DNA of 64,000 nucleotides from Granulicatella seriolae (GTDB taxonomy: Bacteria; Bacillota; Bacilli; Lactobacillales; Aerococcaceae): the NCBI RefSeq assembly GCF_024543085.1, contig NZ_JANHNZ010000001.1, positions 372,001 through 436,000 on the forward strand, written 5' to 3'. Positions 7,199 through 16,282 of this stretch are shown here, piece after piece. The position numbers and the translations under genes are program-made. Position 1 is the first letter of the stretch. Each line of letters starts with the position of its first letter. The notes beneath the pieces were generated by a model. The model was not told where the DNA came from, searched no databases, and was given only the letters and a program-made list of their open reading frames with translations.

Positions 7199-9727
7199 AT
7201 GCCTCAAACAAATCCAGATAAGCCGTTTTCACAATGGGAAGAATCTTGGAAGAAAATATGGAACAGTACAATCTTTCGCAACATCCGTTTTTCTTTCAAT
7301 ATTGTCTACTCTGTGATAAAGAACATCTTTCTTGTCTTACTGGCAACTGCCGTATTACTTGGTCTCTTTGGTGGTGGAATTGGATTAGGTTACTTTGCTA
7401 GCCTAACAGCACATGAAACCCCTTTGACCCAAGAGCAAATGAAAACCGCTATCAATAATCTGAACCTAGTTTCAACAGTTTATTATGCAGATGGCTCTAA
7501 AGTGTCTGATGTTCGTACCGATGAATTGCGAATTATCACAAGCCTAGACCAAATTTCACAATTTGCTAAAGATGGAATCATAGCTACTGAAGATGGTTAT
7601 TTCTACGAGCATAACGGAGTCGTTCCAAAAGCTTTGGTTCGGGCCCTTTTACAAGAAATCTTAAGCTCATCTGATGGCGCAACTTCAGGTGGATCAACTT
7701 TGACTCAACAGTTGATTAAACAGCAGATTCTAACTAGCGAAGTTACCTTTAAACGGAAAGCCAATGAAATTCTTTATGCCTTACGTTTAGAAAAATATTT
7801 TACCAAGGATCAGATTCTTGAAGCCTACCTGAATGTGTCACCATTTGGTCGAAATCATAATGGGTTAAATATTTCAGGTATCGAAGAAGCAGCTCAAGGT
7901 GTATTTGGCGTTTCAGCTAAGGACTTAACCCTACCACAAGCAGCTTACCTAGTAGGGATGCCACAAAATCCGATCGTCTACACACCTTATACTAACCAAG
8001 CTACACTTAAGGAAGACGTAAGTGCTGGTATTGAACGTATGAAAACCGTCCTTTATAGTATGTACCGTGAAAATAAAATTAATCAAGCTAATTATGAAGC
8101 TGCACTAGCATACGATATTACCAAAGATTTCCTACCAGCAGAGGAAGCAACCAAGAGCACTCAATCTTATATTTATCAAGCCATTAATCGTGAAACCATT
8201 AAGATTATCATGACCAAAAATGCCAAAGAGAAAAATCTAAGCTACGACCAGTTAGTCGTCGACGAAGAACTCTTTGAACGCTATTATGATCAAGCGTCAA
8301 TAGAATTAAGTACTGCTGGATACAAAGTACACTCTACCATTGACAAAGCCATTTATGATGCCATGCAGGAAACTGTTGCCATCCACGGTGAAGACATTGG
8401 ACCAACCTACTATGATGATTATGTTGACGAAACAAGTGGAGAAACCAAACAAAACATAGAAATGGCGCAAAATGGTGCCGTCCTAATCGAAAACAGCACT
8501 GGTAAAGTACTGGGTTTCATCGCTGGACGTGATTTTTCATTGAACCAAGTTGACCATGCCTTTTCAACCCACCGTTCTCCAGGTTCAACCATTAAACCAT
8601 TAGTGGTTTACGCTCCAGCCATTGAGAACAATATCCTTTATCCAGCCTCTATGGTAGCAGATACTAAGATTAGTCTGTTGCAACCAAATGGAACCTATTG
8701 GGAGCCAACCAACTATGGAAATATGATTTCGAACCGTTTAATGACGGCAAGACATGCCCTAACTTATTCTTACAACAATCCTACTATTAAAATCTTCCAA
8801 GCTATGCTTGATCAAGGAATTATCGCTGGGGAATATCTAGGCAAGATGGGGATTAAAGGCATCGATGAGTCTGAATATCGAAATGTTGCCTTATCTATTG
8901 GGGGGACTGTTACAGGACCTTCTGTTGCAGAACAAACTAGTGCTTTCACCACACTTGCTAATAAAGGCGTCCATCAAGAAGCCTACCTTATTGATCGGAT
9001 TGAAGATCACCAAGGAAAAGTGATCTACCAACATGAACTGACCCCTACTCAGGTCTTCTCTGAAGCAACTGCCTATATGACAACAGATATTTTAAGAGAT
9101 GTTATTACTAAAAGTACCTCCTATGCGATTCGCTCAAATCTTGTTTTCTCTACAGATGTAGCCGGTAAAACAGGTACCTCCGAATTTGAAATTGATAACT
9201 GGTTTGTTGGATACACTCCTGAGGTTACACTTGGGTCTTGGATTGGTTATGATAATGCCTATAACTCTAGTCATGCCATTATCGGTTCTGATGGCTATGG
9301 TCCTGCGACCACTAGAAGTATGCGAAACTGGACCCATATTATGAACAGTATCTACAATGCTAAATCCGAATTATTTACCGGAGCTAACTTCGTTGAACCA
9401 GATACCGTTTACCATGATAGCGTCGTAGCAGCTACGGGTACTAAGCCAGGTTCTGTAACAGGTCCAAGTGGTCAAAGTTTATCTATCGGAGGCGCAACTA
9501 GTACTGATTTGTTCAAAACAGACAACGGTCCTCGTGCTGCAACCTATAACTTCGTTGTAGGAGGCTCTTCATCTGACGTTGCCTTATACTGGAATGCTTA
9601 TCTACAAGCTATTGAGGCGCAACGTAGAGCTGCTGAATCAGCAGCTAGAAGTAGTTCTGCTGCAAGTAGTTCAAGTGCAGCAAGCAGTTCTGCCTCATCA
9701 TCAAGTTCATCAACAACTAACCCATAA
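7199..9727 (+). CDS. Class A penicillin-binding protein, PBP1b-like
   Basis: A bifunctional peptidoglycan synthase of 842 residues anchored by one transmembrane helix (about 38-66). The GT51 glycosyltransferase domain has the catalytic Glu in ATEDGYFYEHNG (E131) and STLTQQL (about 167). The transpeptidase domain has the motifs STIK (463-466), SYN (524-526) and KTGTS (657-661), all intact, so it should be active and bind beta-lactams. The C-terminus is a Ser/Ala-rich tail of about 30 residues, probably an extracellular low-complexity linker. The start ATG is preceded by AAAGAG. It stands alone between dgt and a convergent regulator. The domain order and N-terminal helix match streptococcal PBP1b. 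Confidence 0.93.
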   Translation: MPQTNPDKPFSQWEESWKKIWNSTIFRNIRFSFNIVYSVIKNIFLVLLATAVLLGLFGGGIGLGYFASLTAHETPLTQEQMKTAINNLNLVSTVYYADGSKVSDVRTDELRIITSLDQISQFAKDGIIATEDGYFYEHNGVVPKALVRALLQEILSSSDGATSGGSTLTQQLIKQQILTSEVTFKRKANEILYALRLEKYFTKDQILEAYLNVSPFGRNHNGLNISGIEEAAQGVFGVSAKDLTLPQAAYLVGMPQNPIVYTPYTNQATLKEDVSAGIERMKTVLYSMYRENKINQANYEAALAYDITKDFLPAEEATKSTQSYIYQAINRETIKIIMTKNAKEKNLSYDQLVVDEELFERYYDQASIELSTAGYKVHSTIDKAIYDAMQETVAIHGEDIGPTYYDDYVDETSGETKQNIEMAQNGAVLIENSTGKVLGFIAGRDFSLNQVDHAFSTHRSPGSTIKPLVVYAPAIENNILYPASMVADTKISLLQPNGTYWEPTNYGNMISNRLMTARHALTYSYNNPTIKIFQAMLDQGIIAGEYLGKMGIKGIDESEYRNVALSIGGTVTGPSVAEQTSAFTTLANKGVHQEAYLIDRIEDHQGKVIYQHELTPTQVFSEATAYMTTDILRDVITKSTSYAIRSNLVFSTDVAGKTGTSEFEIDNWFVGYTPEVTLGSWIGYDNAYNSSHAIIGSDGYGPATTRSMRNWTHIMNSIYNAKSELFTGANFVEPDTVYHDSVVAATGTKPGSVTGPSGQSLSIGGATSTDLFKTDNGPRAATYNFVVGGSSSDVALYWNAYLQAIEAQRRAAESAARSSSAASSSSAASSSASSSSSSTTNP

Positions 9728-9731
9728 ATAT

Positions 9732-9770
9732 AAAAAATCCAGTTCACAGATTTGTGGACTGGATTTTTTA
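9732..9770. terminator. Bidirectional terminator between the PBP and PRD regulator genes
   Basis: AAAAAATCCAGT (9732-9743) pairs with ACTGGATTTTTT (9758-9769). A/T runs on both sides let it act on both strands for the convergent genes. Confidence 0.85.
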
Positions 9771-11876
9771 ACTGTTTGAGTACTTTTCCTCATAGATGGT
9801 CTTTTCATCTTCGAATTGTTTGATATAATTTAACACTAGTTTTGGATCTGTTGCATACGAAAGCATGTCAAAAAATTCCTGTTCTGATAAGATGTTTACC
9901 AGAGTTGATAAGGCATTCAAATGAGATTCTTTGTCTACCGCACTTAGGCAAAAAATATATTTTACAGGGTCATTTTCATAATGGTCAAATCGCACATAAT
10001 TACTCAGTACGGTAATACCAATTCCAATTTTTTGAGCCCCATCCTCTATCCTAGCATGGGGTAAGGCAACATGTTTGGCTATCACCATATACGAACTGTT
10101 TTCCATATTTTTCAACATGGCATTTAAATAGTTTTCTGAAAATACACCGTCCGCTAATAATGGTTTAGCGGCTTTTTTAACAGCATCATACTTATCTGTT
10201 GCATTCACACCAAGTTGAATATAGTCTAGCTTTATTAGAGACTGTAGTCTTGGCTTAGTTTCATCTGTGATTCTATGATTCTTGTTGGAAATTAAGGTAT
10301 GTACTATCTCCTCTTCCACTGAAGGTATCATCGAGGGGTCAATGTATTTTTCAACTATTTGCATGATCTTGGAAATATCTGGTAATTGTTTTTGTTCTTG
10401 CCTTTTCAATGCATTTACTCGTTGTACAATCTGGTATTTTTCTTTATTCGTCATTACAGGATTAACGATAAAAACAGGAATTTCTTTATTTCCGATATCA
10501 AAATTTGTAGTAGTAGAAAAAATAAGATCAATGTCATTAATGATATCATTCAATTGAATTCTTTCTACAGGATCTAAAAACTTTATTTTTGGAAATAAAG
10601 ATTGAAGTTGGGAATACAACATAACAGATGTCCCAAGACCATTTGGACAAATGACGCTAGCAGTAAATTCATATTTATGGCTACTTTCAAAATTTGAAAT
10701 CAAAGATGAAAAGTGCATCGTCAAATAGGCAACTTCATCATCGGGAATTGCTCCTTTAAAGATATATCGAAAATCTTTTAAGGTTTGACTGACTAATAAA
10801 AATAAATCAGAATATTCCGATTTTATTTGCTGTGTATAGGGATTAATAATTGGAATTCTAAAATTCAAACGATAATATGCTGACTTGAAATGCAGAAATA
10901 TTTGTTTAATAACTGTTTCTCTATTTTCAAATGTAATCCCAGAAATTGCTTCAAAACGGTTTAATATTTCTTTGACCAATTCAATAATCTTTTCATTCGT
11001 TTCTGTCTGATTAGAAAAATCTCCAAGAGAAGCTCCTAGTAGCCAAGCAGTCACATATATCTGAAGCTCTTTATCATGGATACTATAGTCATCTAGAAGC
11101 ATCTTGGTAAATTTCCACTCGTTACTATTTTCAAATTCTGTTTGTTCCATTCCCAACTTTAGGTGACTCCCATTAGAAGTCCTTCTTTCTTTAAGAAATA
11201 TAAACAAATAAACAAACTCGATAAGACGATTTTCTACAAAATGAATCTGGCATTGATCAGCAACCATTCGGATCTTAGCGTAAGCCATATCAAAATCTGT
11301 GAGATGGTTGTCTAAAATAAATTTATCCAATAATCTAGTGTTTCCATCAATCGAAATACAATCGATTAATAATCTCATCAACATGGACCGAATAGCCGAT
11401 TCATCTCCATCCAAACGATAACCATGCTTTCTAGTGTAAAAAAGAGATATGTCCTGTTTTTCTAGCTCTTCCTCTAGCAACTTAATATCTTTTGATAGTG
11501 TTGTTTTTCCAACTTGTAAATGCTCAATCATATGATTCATTGAGATATATTCTTGGTTTAAAAATAGAAGTAAGCACAAATAGTTAATTCGTTCATTGGT
11601 ATTGAGTAAATATCGCTCTATACCACCTTGGTGTGTTTCATTGAGTAAATGTATTAATCTGATTTGCGTTTCAGGGTTCACACTTAAATGGTTATTTATA
11701 AAACGTATGGGATCCAATGAATTTTCTTTTAACCAGTCATTTATTTTTTCGAGGGCATATTCTACTTGCCTTTTAGATAGGTTAGATAATGAAATTAATT
11801 CATTTTTTGAAGCATAGGGGAATTTTATAATAGTATTGACTATTTGAATCAGACGTTCTTCTAGCAACTTATTCAT
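9768..11876 (-). CDS. PRD-containing transcriptional regulator with EIIB and EIIA domains (MtlR/LicR/ManR type)
   Basis: A cytoplasmic activator of about 702 residues controlled by PTS phosphorylation. Domains in order: N-terminal winged HTH and a second HTH (about 1-140), PRD1 (about 180-285), PRD2 (about 295-400, with His in FLHFK and TMHFSS), a GatB-like EIIB domain with Cys410 in VICPNGLGTS, and an EIIA(Fru/Mtl)-like domain with AKHVALPHA (H602, H607). The HTH and EIIB/EIIA make-up marks a DNA-binding activator, not an RNA-binding antiterminator. It is the last gene of the PTS operon and presumably activates it. GGGAGG abuts the ATG at 11876, so the TTG three codons in (11867) may be the true start. 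Confidence 0.9.
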   Translation of the reverse strand: MNKLLEERLIQIVNTIIKFPYASKNELISLSNLSKRQVEYALEKINDWLKENSLDPIRFINNHLSVNPETQIRLIHLLNETHQGGIERYLLNTNERINYLCLLLFLNQEYISMNHMIEHLQVGKTTLSKDIKLLEEELEKQDISLFYTRKHGYRLDGDESAIRSMLMRLLIDCISIDGNTRLLDKFILDNHLTDFDMAYAKIRMVADQCQIHFVENRLIEFVYLFIFLKERRTSNGSHLKLGMEQTEFENSNEWKFTKMLLDDYSIHDKELQIYVTAWLLGASLGDFSNQTETNEKIIELVKEILNRFEAISGITFENRETVIKQIFLHFKSAYYRLNFRIPIINPYTQQIKSEYSDLFLLVSQTLKDFRYIFKGAIPDDEVAYLTMHFSSLISNFESSHKYEFTASVICPNGLGTSVMLYSQLQSLFPKIKFLDPVERIQLNDIINDIDLIFSTTTNFDIGNKEIPVFIVNPVMTNKEKYQIVQRVNALKRQEQKQLPDISKIMQIVEKYIDPSMIPSVEEEIVHTLISNKNHRITDETKPRLQSLIKLDYIQLGVNATDKYDAVKKAAKPLLADGVFSENYLNAMLKNMENSSYMVIAKHVALPHARIEDGAQKIGIGITVLSNYVRFDHYENDPVKYIFCLSAVDKESHLNALSTLVNILSEQEFFDMLSYATDPKLVLNYIKQFEDEKTIYEEKYSNS

Positions 11877-11897
11877 CCTCCCTTCTACTTCTGTTAT

Positions 11898-12527
11898 CTA
11901 TTTTCGATACTGATCTCTAGCCTGACATAAGAATCTAGCATTTTCTTCAATTTCTTCCTTACTGCCTTTAGTAAGTAAGGAACCCACACCTATACAATCC
12001 ACTTGATGAACAAACCATTCATGAACATTGTCTTTGGTCACCCCACCTGAAGATAAGATTGGCATGTTTGGTAGTGGTGTTTTCAAGACAGACACAAAAC
12101 CTGGTCCAAAATAATTAGCCACTGGAAAAACTTTAACAAATGCCGCTCCATACTCAAGAGCCTCTACCATCTCCGAATATGTCGAACAGCCCGGCGCATA
12201 AGGAATCTGATATCGATTACACATGACTGCAACTTCTCTATTAAATGTCGGTGCAATAATAAATTTAGCCCCAGCCAAAATAGCAATTCTAGCTGTCTGA
12301 CTATCCAGAACAGTTCCAGCACCGACTAAAATATTATCTCCAAATGTCTTATCCAAATAGGCAATTACCTGACTTGCGTTATTGTTGGTAAAGCTAATTT
12401 CTAAAACATCTACTCCACCATTTATACAAGCCGTTGCGATTTCCTCTGCCCGTTCATTCGTTTCTACACGGACAATTGCCATGATACCCGTCCTATAAAT
12501 TCTATCAGTTATCTCTACTTTGTACAT
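11898..12527 (-). CDS. KDPG/KHG-type 2-keto-3-deoxy acid (phosphate) aldolase
   Basis: A class I aldolase of 209 residues that cleaves a 2-keto-3-deoxy acid, or its phosphate, to pyruvate and an aldehyde. The Schiff-base lysine is in AAFVKVFPVA (K132), the catalytic Glu in VLEISF (E43), and GAGTVL is a further family motif. GGGAGG lies 6 bp before the ATG. It is the sixth gene of the PTS operon, 24 bp after the DapA-like lyase, so this operon carries two different pyruvate-forming aldolases. The KDPG motif is conserved, but the actual substrate is unknown. It could act on a 6-phosphorylated 2-keto-3-deoxy acid made from the PTS sugar. Confidence 0.85.
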   Translation of the reverse strand: MYKVEITDRIYRTGIMAIVRVETNERAEEIATACINGGVDVLEISFTNNNASQVIAYLDKTFGDNILVGAGTVLDSQTARIAILAGAKFIIAPTFNREVAVMCNRYQIPYAPGCSTYSEMVEALEYGAAFVKVFPVANYFGPGFVSVLKTPLPNMPILSSGGVTKDNVHEWFVHQVDCIGVGSLLTKGSKEEIEENARFLCQARDQYRK

Positions 12528-12551
12528 GCTTAACCTCCCTTGTCAAAATTC

Positions 12552-13424
12552 TCACTTTAAAAATTCTTTGATTTTATTACGAACATCTTCCTTTGGCGCT
12601 TGAACTGGTAAACGAGCTGGACCAACATCAATTCCAGATAACGTGACTGTCTCTTTTAAAATAGAAGGAATTGTGCCTAAACGTTGAAGCTTTCTAAAAG
12701 GTTCAATGGCTAATTGATTTTCTCTAGCAGTTTTTAGATCATTTAATAACCAGTATTTGTAAATATTAACCATAGTATCCGTCATAATGTTAGAAATAGC
12801 TGTTACTGAACCATCTCCCCCGGCTTCTAACAAATCTAACGCCAAGGAATCAGAACCAGCAAAGACCATAAAATCTGGTCGTTCCTCTTTTATTTTTAAA
12901 TATGACCATAGATTTTCTTTATTGCCACTACTATCCTTAATCCCAATTACTTGTTCATTTTGACTTAATCTTTTCAGTGTATCAAATTCAATGTTAATAC
13001 CTGTCCTACTAGGCATGTTGTATAACAGAATTGGAATGCTAATAGCTTTGGTAAGATTTTGATAATGCAGAAACAATTCTTCTTGTGTAGGAGGAATAAA
13101 ATAAGGTGTAATAACAGAAAGGTACTTAGCGCCCACGCTTTCCATTTTTTGAGCCAGTTCAATAGTTAATTTTGTACTATTTTCACCTACCCCAACATAG
13201 AGATCAACTCGTTCATCTACTAAATCGATAACATATTTGGCAAAAGCAACTTTCTCTTCGTTACTAAGCATATGTGCCTCTCCATTAGTCCCTAAGATAA
13301 ATAATCCATTAACCCCCTTCTCTATCAAATGGTTAACTAAAACCTTAGTTTTCGCAAAATCAATTTCATAATTACTGTCCATTGGTGTTACCATCGCAGT
13401 AATGATACCTTTACTTATCGACAT
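12552..13424 (-). CDS. Dihydrodipicolinate synthase/N-acetylneuraminate lyase family protein
   Basis: A TIM-barrel class I lyase of 290 residues. Family landmarks are present: GTNGEAH (45-51), the catalytic Tyr in LLYNMPSRTG (Y135) and the Schiff-base Lys in VIGIKDSSGN (K163). The family condenses or cleaves pyruvate with an aldehyde. Members include DapA, sialic acid lyase and KDG aldolases. In a PTS operon with an isomerase, a catabolic sugar-acid lyase is more likely than lysine biosynthesis. The start at 13424 follows AAGGTGAG at good spacing; the longer reading to 13481 overlaps the SIS gene and lacks a binding site. Specificity cannot be fixed from sequence. Confidence 0.85.
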   Translation of the reverse strand: MSISKGIITAMVTPMDSNYEIDFAKTKVLVNHLIEKGVNGLFILGTNGEAHMLSNEEKVAFAKYVIDLVDERVDLYVGVGENSTKLTIELAQKMESVGAKYLSVITPYFIPPTQEELFLHYQNLTKAISIPILLYNMPSRTGINIEFDTLKRLSQNEQVIGIKDSSGNKENLWSYLKIKEERPDFMVFAGSDSLALDLLEAGGDGSVTAISNIMTDTMVNIYKYWLLNDLKTARENQLAIEPFRKLQRLGTIPSILKETVTLSGIDVGPARLPVQAPKEDVRNKIKEFLK

Positions 13425-13441
13425 GACGCTCACCTTTTTCT

Positions 13442-14038
13442 TTATAGTTTGGTTTCTCCAATCGCACCACCTGGATGCCATTGAATATAAGTCTTCATAT
13501 CCAGTTTTTTCTTATCCTGTAAGACAATACTGAGTGATTGCAAGACTATTACTTCTGCAAGGATAGAATTTCTTGGTGGCTTATTCAGCTCATCTCCCTC
13601 TTTCGTAACACTTGCAACCAGTACAACGTCCGCTAGCTTTGCTAATTCGGATTGGTCATTTCCTGTTACAGCAATAATTTTTGCTCCATTCGTTTTTAAA
13701 GTTTTACAAGTATATAAAAGTTCTTTAGTAGTTCCACTATTTGAAATAGCAATAACAACGTCCCCTGCTTTTACCTGACCAGATGAACCATGAATGGCTT
13801 CCGTCGCATGCAACTCATAGGTTGGTGTTCCAGTTGACGAAAATAATGATGCAATATAGGCAGCCACATGTCCCGGTTTACCTACTCCCGTGATGTGAAT
13901 GCGTCCATTGTGCTTCTCACATTCTAAAATTAAGTGAGCAGCACTTTCTAAATTGTCTTCCTTAATAGTTTCAAGAATATACTCCAACTCTTGATTGGTC
14001 GTATTTAAAAATGATTTTAATGCATTTTTATCGGTCAT
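13442..14038 (-). CDS. SIS-domain sugar-phosphate isomerase, KpsF/GutQ-like without CBS domains
   Basis: A 198-residue cytoplasmic isomerase. It has ITGVGKPGHVA (50-60), STGTPTYELH, AISNSGTTKEL (97-107) and the C-terminal HPGGAIG (188-194), which match the SIS domain of arabinose-5-phosphate isomerases (KdsD, KpsF, GutQ). Those enzymes normally carry two further CBS domains of about 120 residues; here they are absent. Arabinose-5-phosphate to ribulose-5-phosphate is therefore the best guess, while 6-phospho-3-hexuloisomerase is less likely. GAGGTG precedes the ATG. A hairpin separates it from the EIIC gene, and the DapA-like gene starts 17 bp after its stop. Confidence 0.82.
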   Translation of the reverse strand: MTDKNALKSFLNTTNQELEYILETIKEDNLESAAHLILECEKHNGRIHITGVGKPGHVAAYIASLFSSTGTPTYELHATEAIHGSSGQVKAGDVVIAISNSGTTKELLYTCKTLKTNGAKIIAVTGNDQSELAKLADVVLVASVTKEGDELNKPPRNSILAEVIVLQSLSIVLQDKKKLDMKTYIQWHPGGAIGETKL

Positions 14039-14071
14039 TTTTCTTTCACCTCAATTAATTTTATAAGAAGA

Positions 14072-14113
14072 AAGTCCTTATTTAATATCAGATACGATAT
14101 GCCATAAGGACTT
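14072..14113 (-). other. Intra-operon hairpin between EIIC and SIS genes
   Basis: On the minus strand AAGTCCTTAT (14113-14104) pairs with ATAAGGACTT (14081-14072). A mixed TCTTCTT tract follows instead of a clean U run, so it may be a weak terminator or an mRNA processing/stability hairpin that sets EIIC against enzyme levels. Confidence 0.55.
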
Positions 14114-14125
14114 ATTTATTATTGT

Positions 14126-15397
14126 TTATCCAAAGATTGAGCGAACAAATCCTAAGATCCAATTGAGCAACATACCAACAACATTATAGTCTACGTTAGG
14201 GAAAGTTGAGCCTTCAATACCCATGCCAGCATAGACTGGATACAACACTACTGGTAGGAAAGCAAGTAAAAGTCCAACTACGAACGAACCAACTACTGCT
14301 CCACGCCAACCACCTGTTGAATTTCCAAAGACCCCTGCTGTACCACCAGAGAAGAAGGCGATATGAGCCGCTGGTATGATAACGACTGGAAACTTCAAAG
14401 CTGCCATGATAAAGGTAGCAATTAGTCCAGCTGCATAAGAAGAAAGGAATCCAACAATAACAGCTGTAGGTGCAAATGGGAAGACTGTTGGAACATCTAA
14501 TGCTGGTCGTGAATTTGGAATGAATTTTTCAGAAATTGAAACGAAAGCTGTAGTAATTTCTGCTAAGAACATTCGAACCCCTGTCATTAAGACTGACATG
14601 CCGGCTGTAAACGTAAAGGCTTGAATCATTGGGAATACTAACCAATGAGTACTTCCAGCTAACTCTTGTGTCACTTCTTTTCCTGCTGCTAATGCTGAAA
14701 CATAGAAGAGAACCAACATAATAACAGCCATCCCCATTAAGAAATCTCTAAAGAAAGATAACCATTTAGGAAAATTAATATCCTCAGTTGTCTTATCTTG
14801 ATGCTTAGAGAATAATTTTCCAATATAACCAGATAGTGCATACCCAATCATGTTAAAGTGCCCGATTGCGACATCATCACTTCCAGTTATTTTACGCATA
14901 AATGGTTGACACAATTGTGGTAAAGCTGCCGAGAAGAATCCGAGCAAGGTACCACCTAAGATGATGGTTATTGTATCTGTATAGCCATATGATTTAATAA
15001 TTAAGGCTAAAACACAGGCAAAGAAGAGGCTGTGTCCACCAGTGAAGAAGATATTTTTTAACGGTGTGATTCTAGCAAAAACTAAGTTCATGATAAATCC
15101 TAAGATTAATACGGACGAAACGATAAAGCCATACTGGTCTTGAGCAAGAGCCGTCGCTGCCTCAGGAGAAGCTACCACTCCAGTAATATGAAATCCCGTT
15201 TGGAACAAGGTGTTGAATTTTTGTAGTGCTCCTGACATTGCACCAGCACCTAAGCCAAAGATGATAAATCCAATAATTGTTTTAAAGGTTCCAATCATAA
15301 CCTCCGTCATGGTTTTTTTCTGAGCAATTAAACCAATAAAAGCTACTAACCCAAGTAAAATAGCTGGATTACTAAATAAACTAACGATAAATTCCAT
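14126..15397 (-). CDS. PTS EIIC component, UlaA/SgaT (ascorbate-galactitol superfamily) type
   Basis: A membrane permease of 423 residues with about ten to twelve hydrophobic segments. It carries out the transport step of a phosphotransferase system. The N-terminus (FIGLIAQKKTMTEVMIGTFK) and the later VLILGFIMNLVFARITPLKN and FTGGHSLFF are typical of UlaA-like EIIC proteins, which accept L-ascorbate and related sugar acids. The matching EIIB and EIIA genes lie directly upstream. A sugar-acid substrate fits the two aldolases downstream, but UlaA homologues occur in many PTSs of unknown specificity. None of the ascorbate pathway enzymes UlaD, UlaE, UlaF or UlaG is present, so ascorbate itself is unlikely. 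Confidence 0.88.
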   Translation of the reverse strand: MEFIVSLFSNPAILLGLVAFIGLIAQKKTMTEVMIGTFKTIIGFIIFGLGAGAMSGALQKFNTLFQTGFHITGVVASPEAATALAQDQYGFIVSSVLILGFIMNLVFARITPLKNIFFTGGHSLFFACVLALIIKSYGYTDTITIILGGTLLGFFSAALPQLCQPFMRKITGSDDVAIGHFNMIGYALSGYIGKLFSKHQDKTTEDINFPKWLSFFRDFLMGMAVIMLVLFYVSALAAGKEVTQELAGSTHWLVFPMIQAFTFTAGMSVLMTGVRMFLAEITTAFVSISEKFIPNSRPALDVPTVFPFAPTAVIVGFLSSYAAGLIATFIMAALKFPVVIIPAAHIAFFSGGTAGVFGNSTGGWRGAVVGSFVVGLLLAFLPVVLYPVYAGMGIEGSTFPNVDYNVVGMLLNWILGFVRSIFG

Positions 15398-15420
15398 TAT
15401 TATTTACCTTCCCATTCTTT

Positions 15421-15705
15421 TTATTTTTGATTTTCTAAAAATTCAGTCAACTTCGCTAAGATTTCCTTTTTATCCATAATATTTACAACCCCAATAACTG
15501 ATTGTTTAACCCCTTTTTCTCTTAATTCATCTGCTACATCCACCAGAGTAATAATGAGTTGCCCAGGGAATCCTGGAACCCCATCAAGAGATGAATGCTC
15601 CACTTGAATGGGAAGATTATTTGTTGTGATAACATCTTGTACTTTAATTTTTAACATTAAACTTGATCCTACTCCTGCTCGACAGGCAACTAGTGCTTTA
15701 TACAT
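15421..15705 (-). CDS. PTS EIIB component (lactose/ascorbate type)
   Basis: A 94-residue cytoplasmic phosphocarrier. Cys8 in KALVACRAGVGSSLMLK is the phosphorylated residue and sits in the usual P-loop-like position. It receives phosphate from the EIIA encoded upstream and passes it to the sugar during transport through the EIIC encoded downstream. Its ATG follows the EIIA stop codon directly, with GAGG inside the end of the EIIA gene, so the two are probably translationally coupled. Length and motif match UlaB/SgaB-like proteins. The gap to EIIC is 23 bp. Confidence 0.9.
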   Translation of the reverse strand: MYKALVACRAGVGSSLMLKIKVQDVITTNNLPIQVEHSSLDGVPGFPGQLIITLVDVADELREKGVKQSVIGVVNIMDKKEILAKLTEFLENQK

Positions 15706-16170
15706 TTACTTATCCTCATTTCCTTTTATAATTTCTTCAATATACTTTAATACTTGTTCTTCATCTTTTGCAGAAGCCATAGTAGTTAAAAAGTCTTCTT
15801 GTTCCAATAGGACGATTAATTCTGCTAGCATTTCTAAATGGGAACTATTGTCCACAGCTGATATACAAAATAGAAACTTTACGGGATCATTTTCCAAACT
15901 ACCAAACTCAACTGGTGTTTCTAAAGTTGTAATGCTTAACCCAATTGCTAAAGCACCATCTGTTACAGGTGCATGTGGCAAAGCAACATGTTTCGTAATC
16001 ACAATATAGGGACCAATCTCATCTACAATCTCGATAATCTTATCTGTATACTTCTGTGTTATCTTCCCAGATATCTCTAATGGTTTGGCTGCAATCCGAA
16101 TTGCTTGTCGCCAATCCTCCGCCCTTTGATTCAGTTGGATCATATCTACTGAAAGGAGTTCTCGTAACAA
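15706..16170 (-). CDS. PTS EIIA component (Fru/Mtl/Ula type)
   Basis: A 154-residue cytoplasmic phosphocarrier that accepts phosphate from HPr. The active-site motif is ITKHVALPHAPVTDG, with H66 the expected phosphorylated residue and H61 its helper. It is the first gene of the PTS operon. The start is a TTG at 16170, placed by GGAGGTG 7 bp upstream; there is no usable ATG in frame. It resembles the EIIA domain at the C-terminus of the regulator in the same operon (both read KHVALPHA), which suggests one may derive from the other. Promoter, cre site and a dyad lie upstream. Confidence 0.9.
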   Translation of the reverse strand: MLRELLSVDMIQLNQRAEDWRQAIRIAAKPLEISGKITQKYTDKIIEIVDEIGPYIVITKHVALPHAPVTDGALAIGLSITTLETPVEFGSLENDPVKFLFCISAVDNSSHLEMLAELIVLLEQEDFLTTMASAKDEEQVLKYIEEIIKGNEDK

Positions 16171-16232
16171 AATTTCACCTCCATGATGTCATTTCTTTCA
16201 TTCGCGCGATGAATGATTTTCTTTCTAAACCT

Positions 16233-16261
16233 AGTGTAGAGTTAACCGGTTACATAATCAA
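16233..16261 (-). promoter_or_regulatory. Promoter of the PTS operon
   Basis: On the minus strand TTGATT (16261-16256) and TACACT (16238-16233) are 17 bp apart. The spacer holds the cre-like site. Confidence 0.6.
16241..16254 (-). promoter_or_regulatory. cre-like CcpA site in the PTS operon promoter
   Basis: TGTAACCGGTTAAC on the minus strand matches 12 of 14 cre positions and is itself a near palindrome. Lying between -35 and -10, it would give carbon catabolite repression. Confidence 0.55.
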
Positions 16262-16282
16262 TCACTTTTGAGTTCATCTTTT

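Noticed and set aside
15421-16170. Ascorbate utilisation (ula) operon
   Set aside because: EIIABC resembles Ula proteins, but none of the UlaD, UlaE, UlaF or UlaG enzymes is present, and two pyruvate aldolases are found instead.
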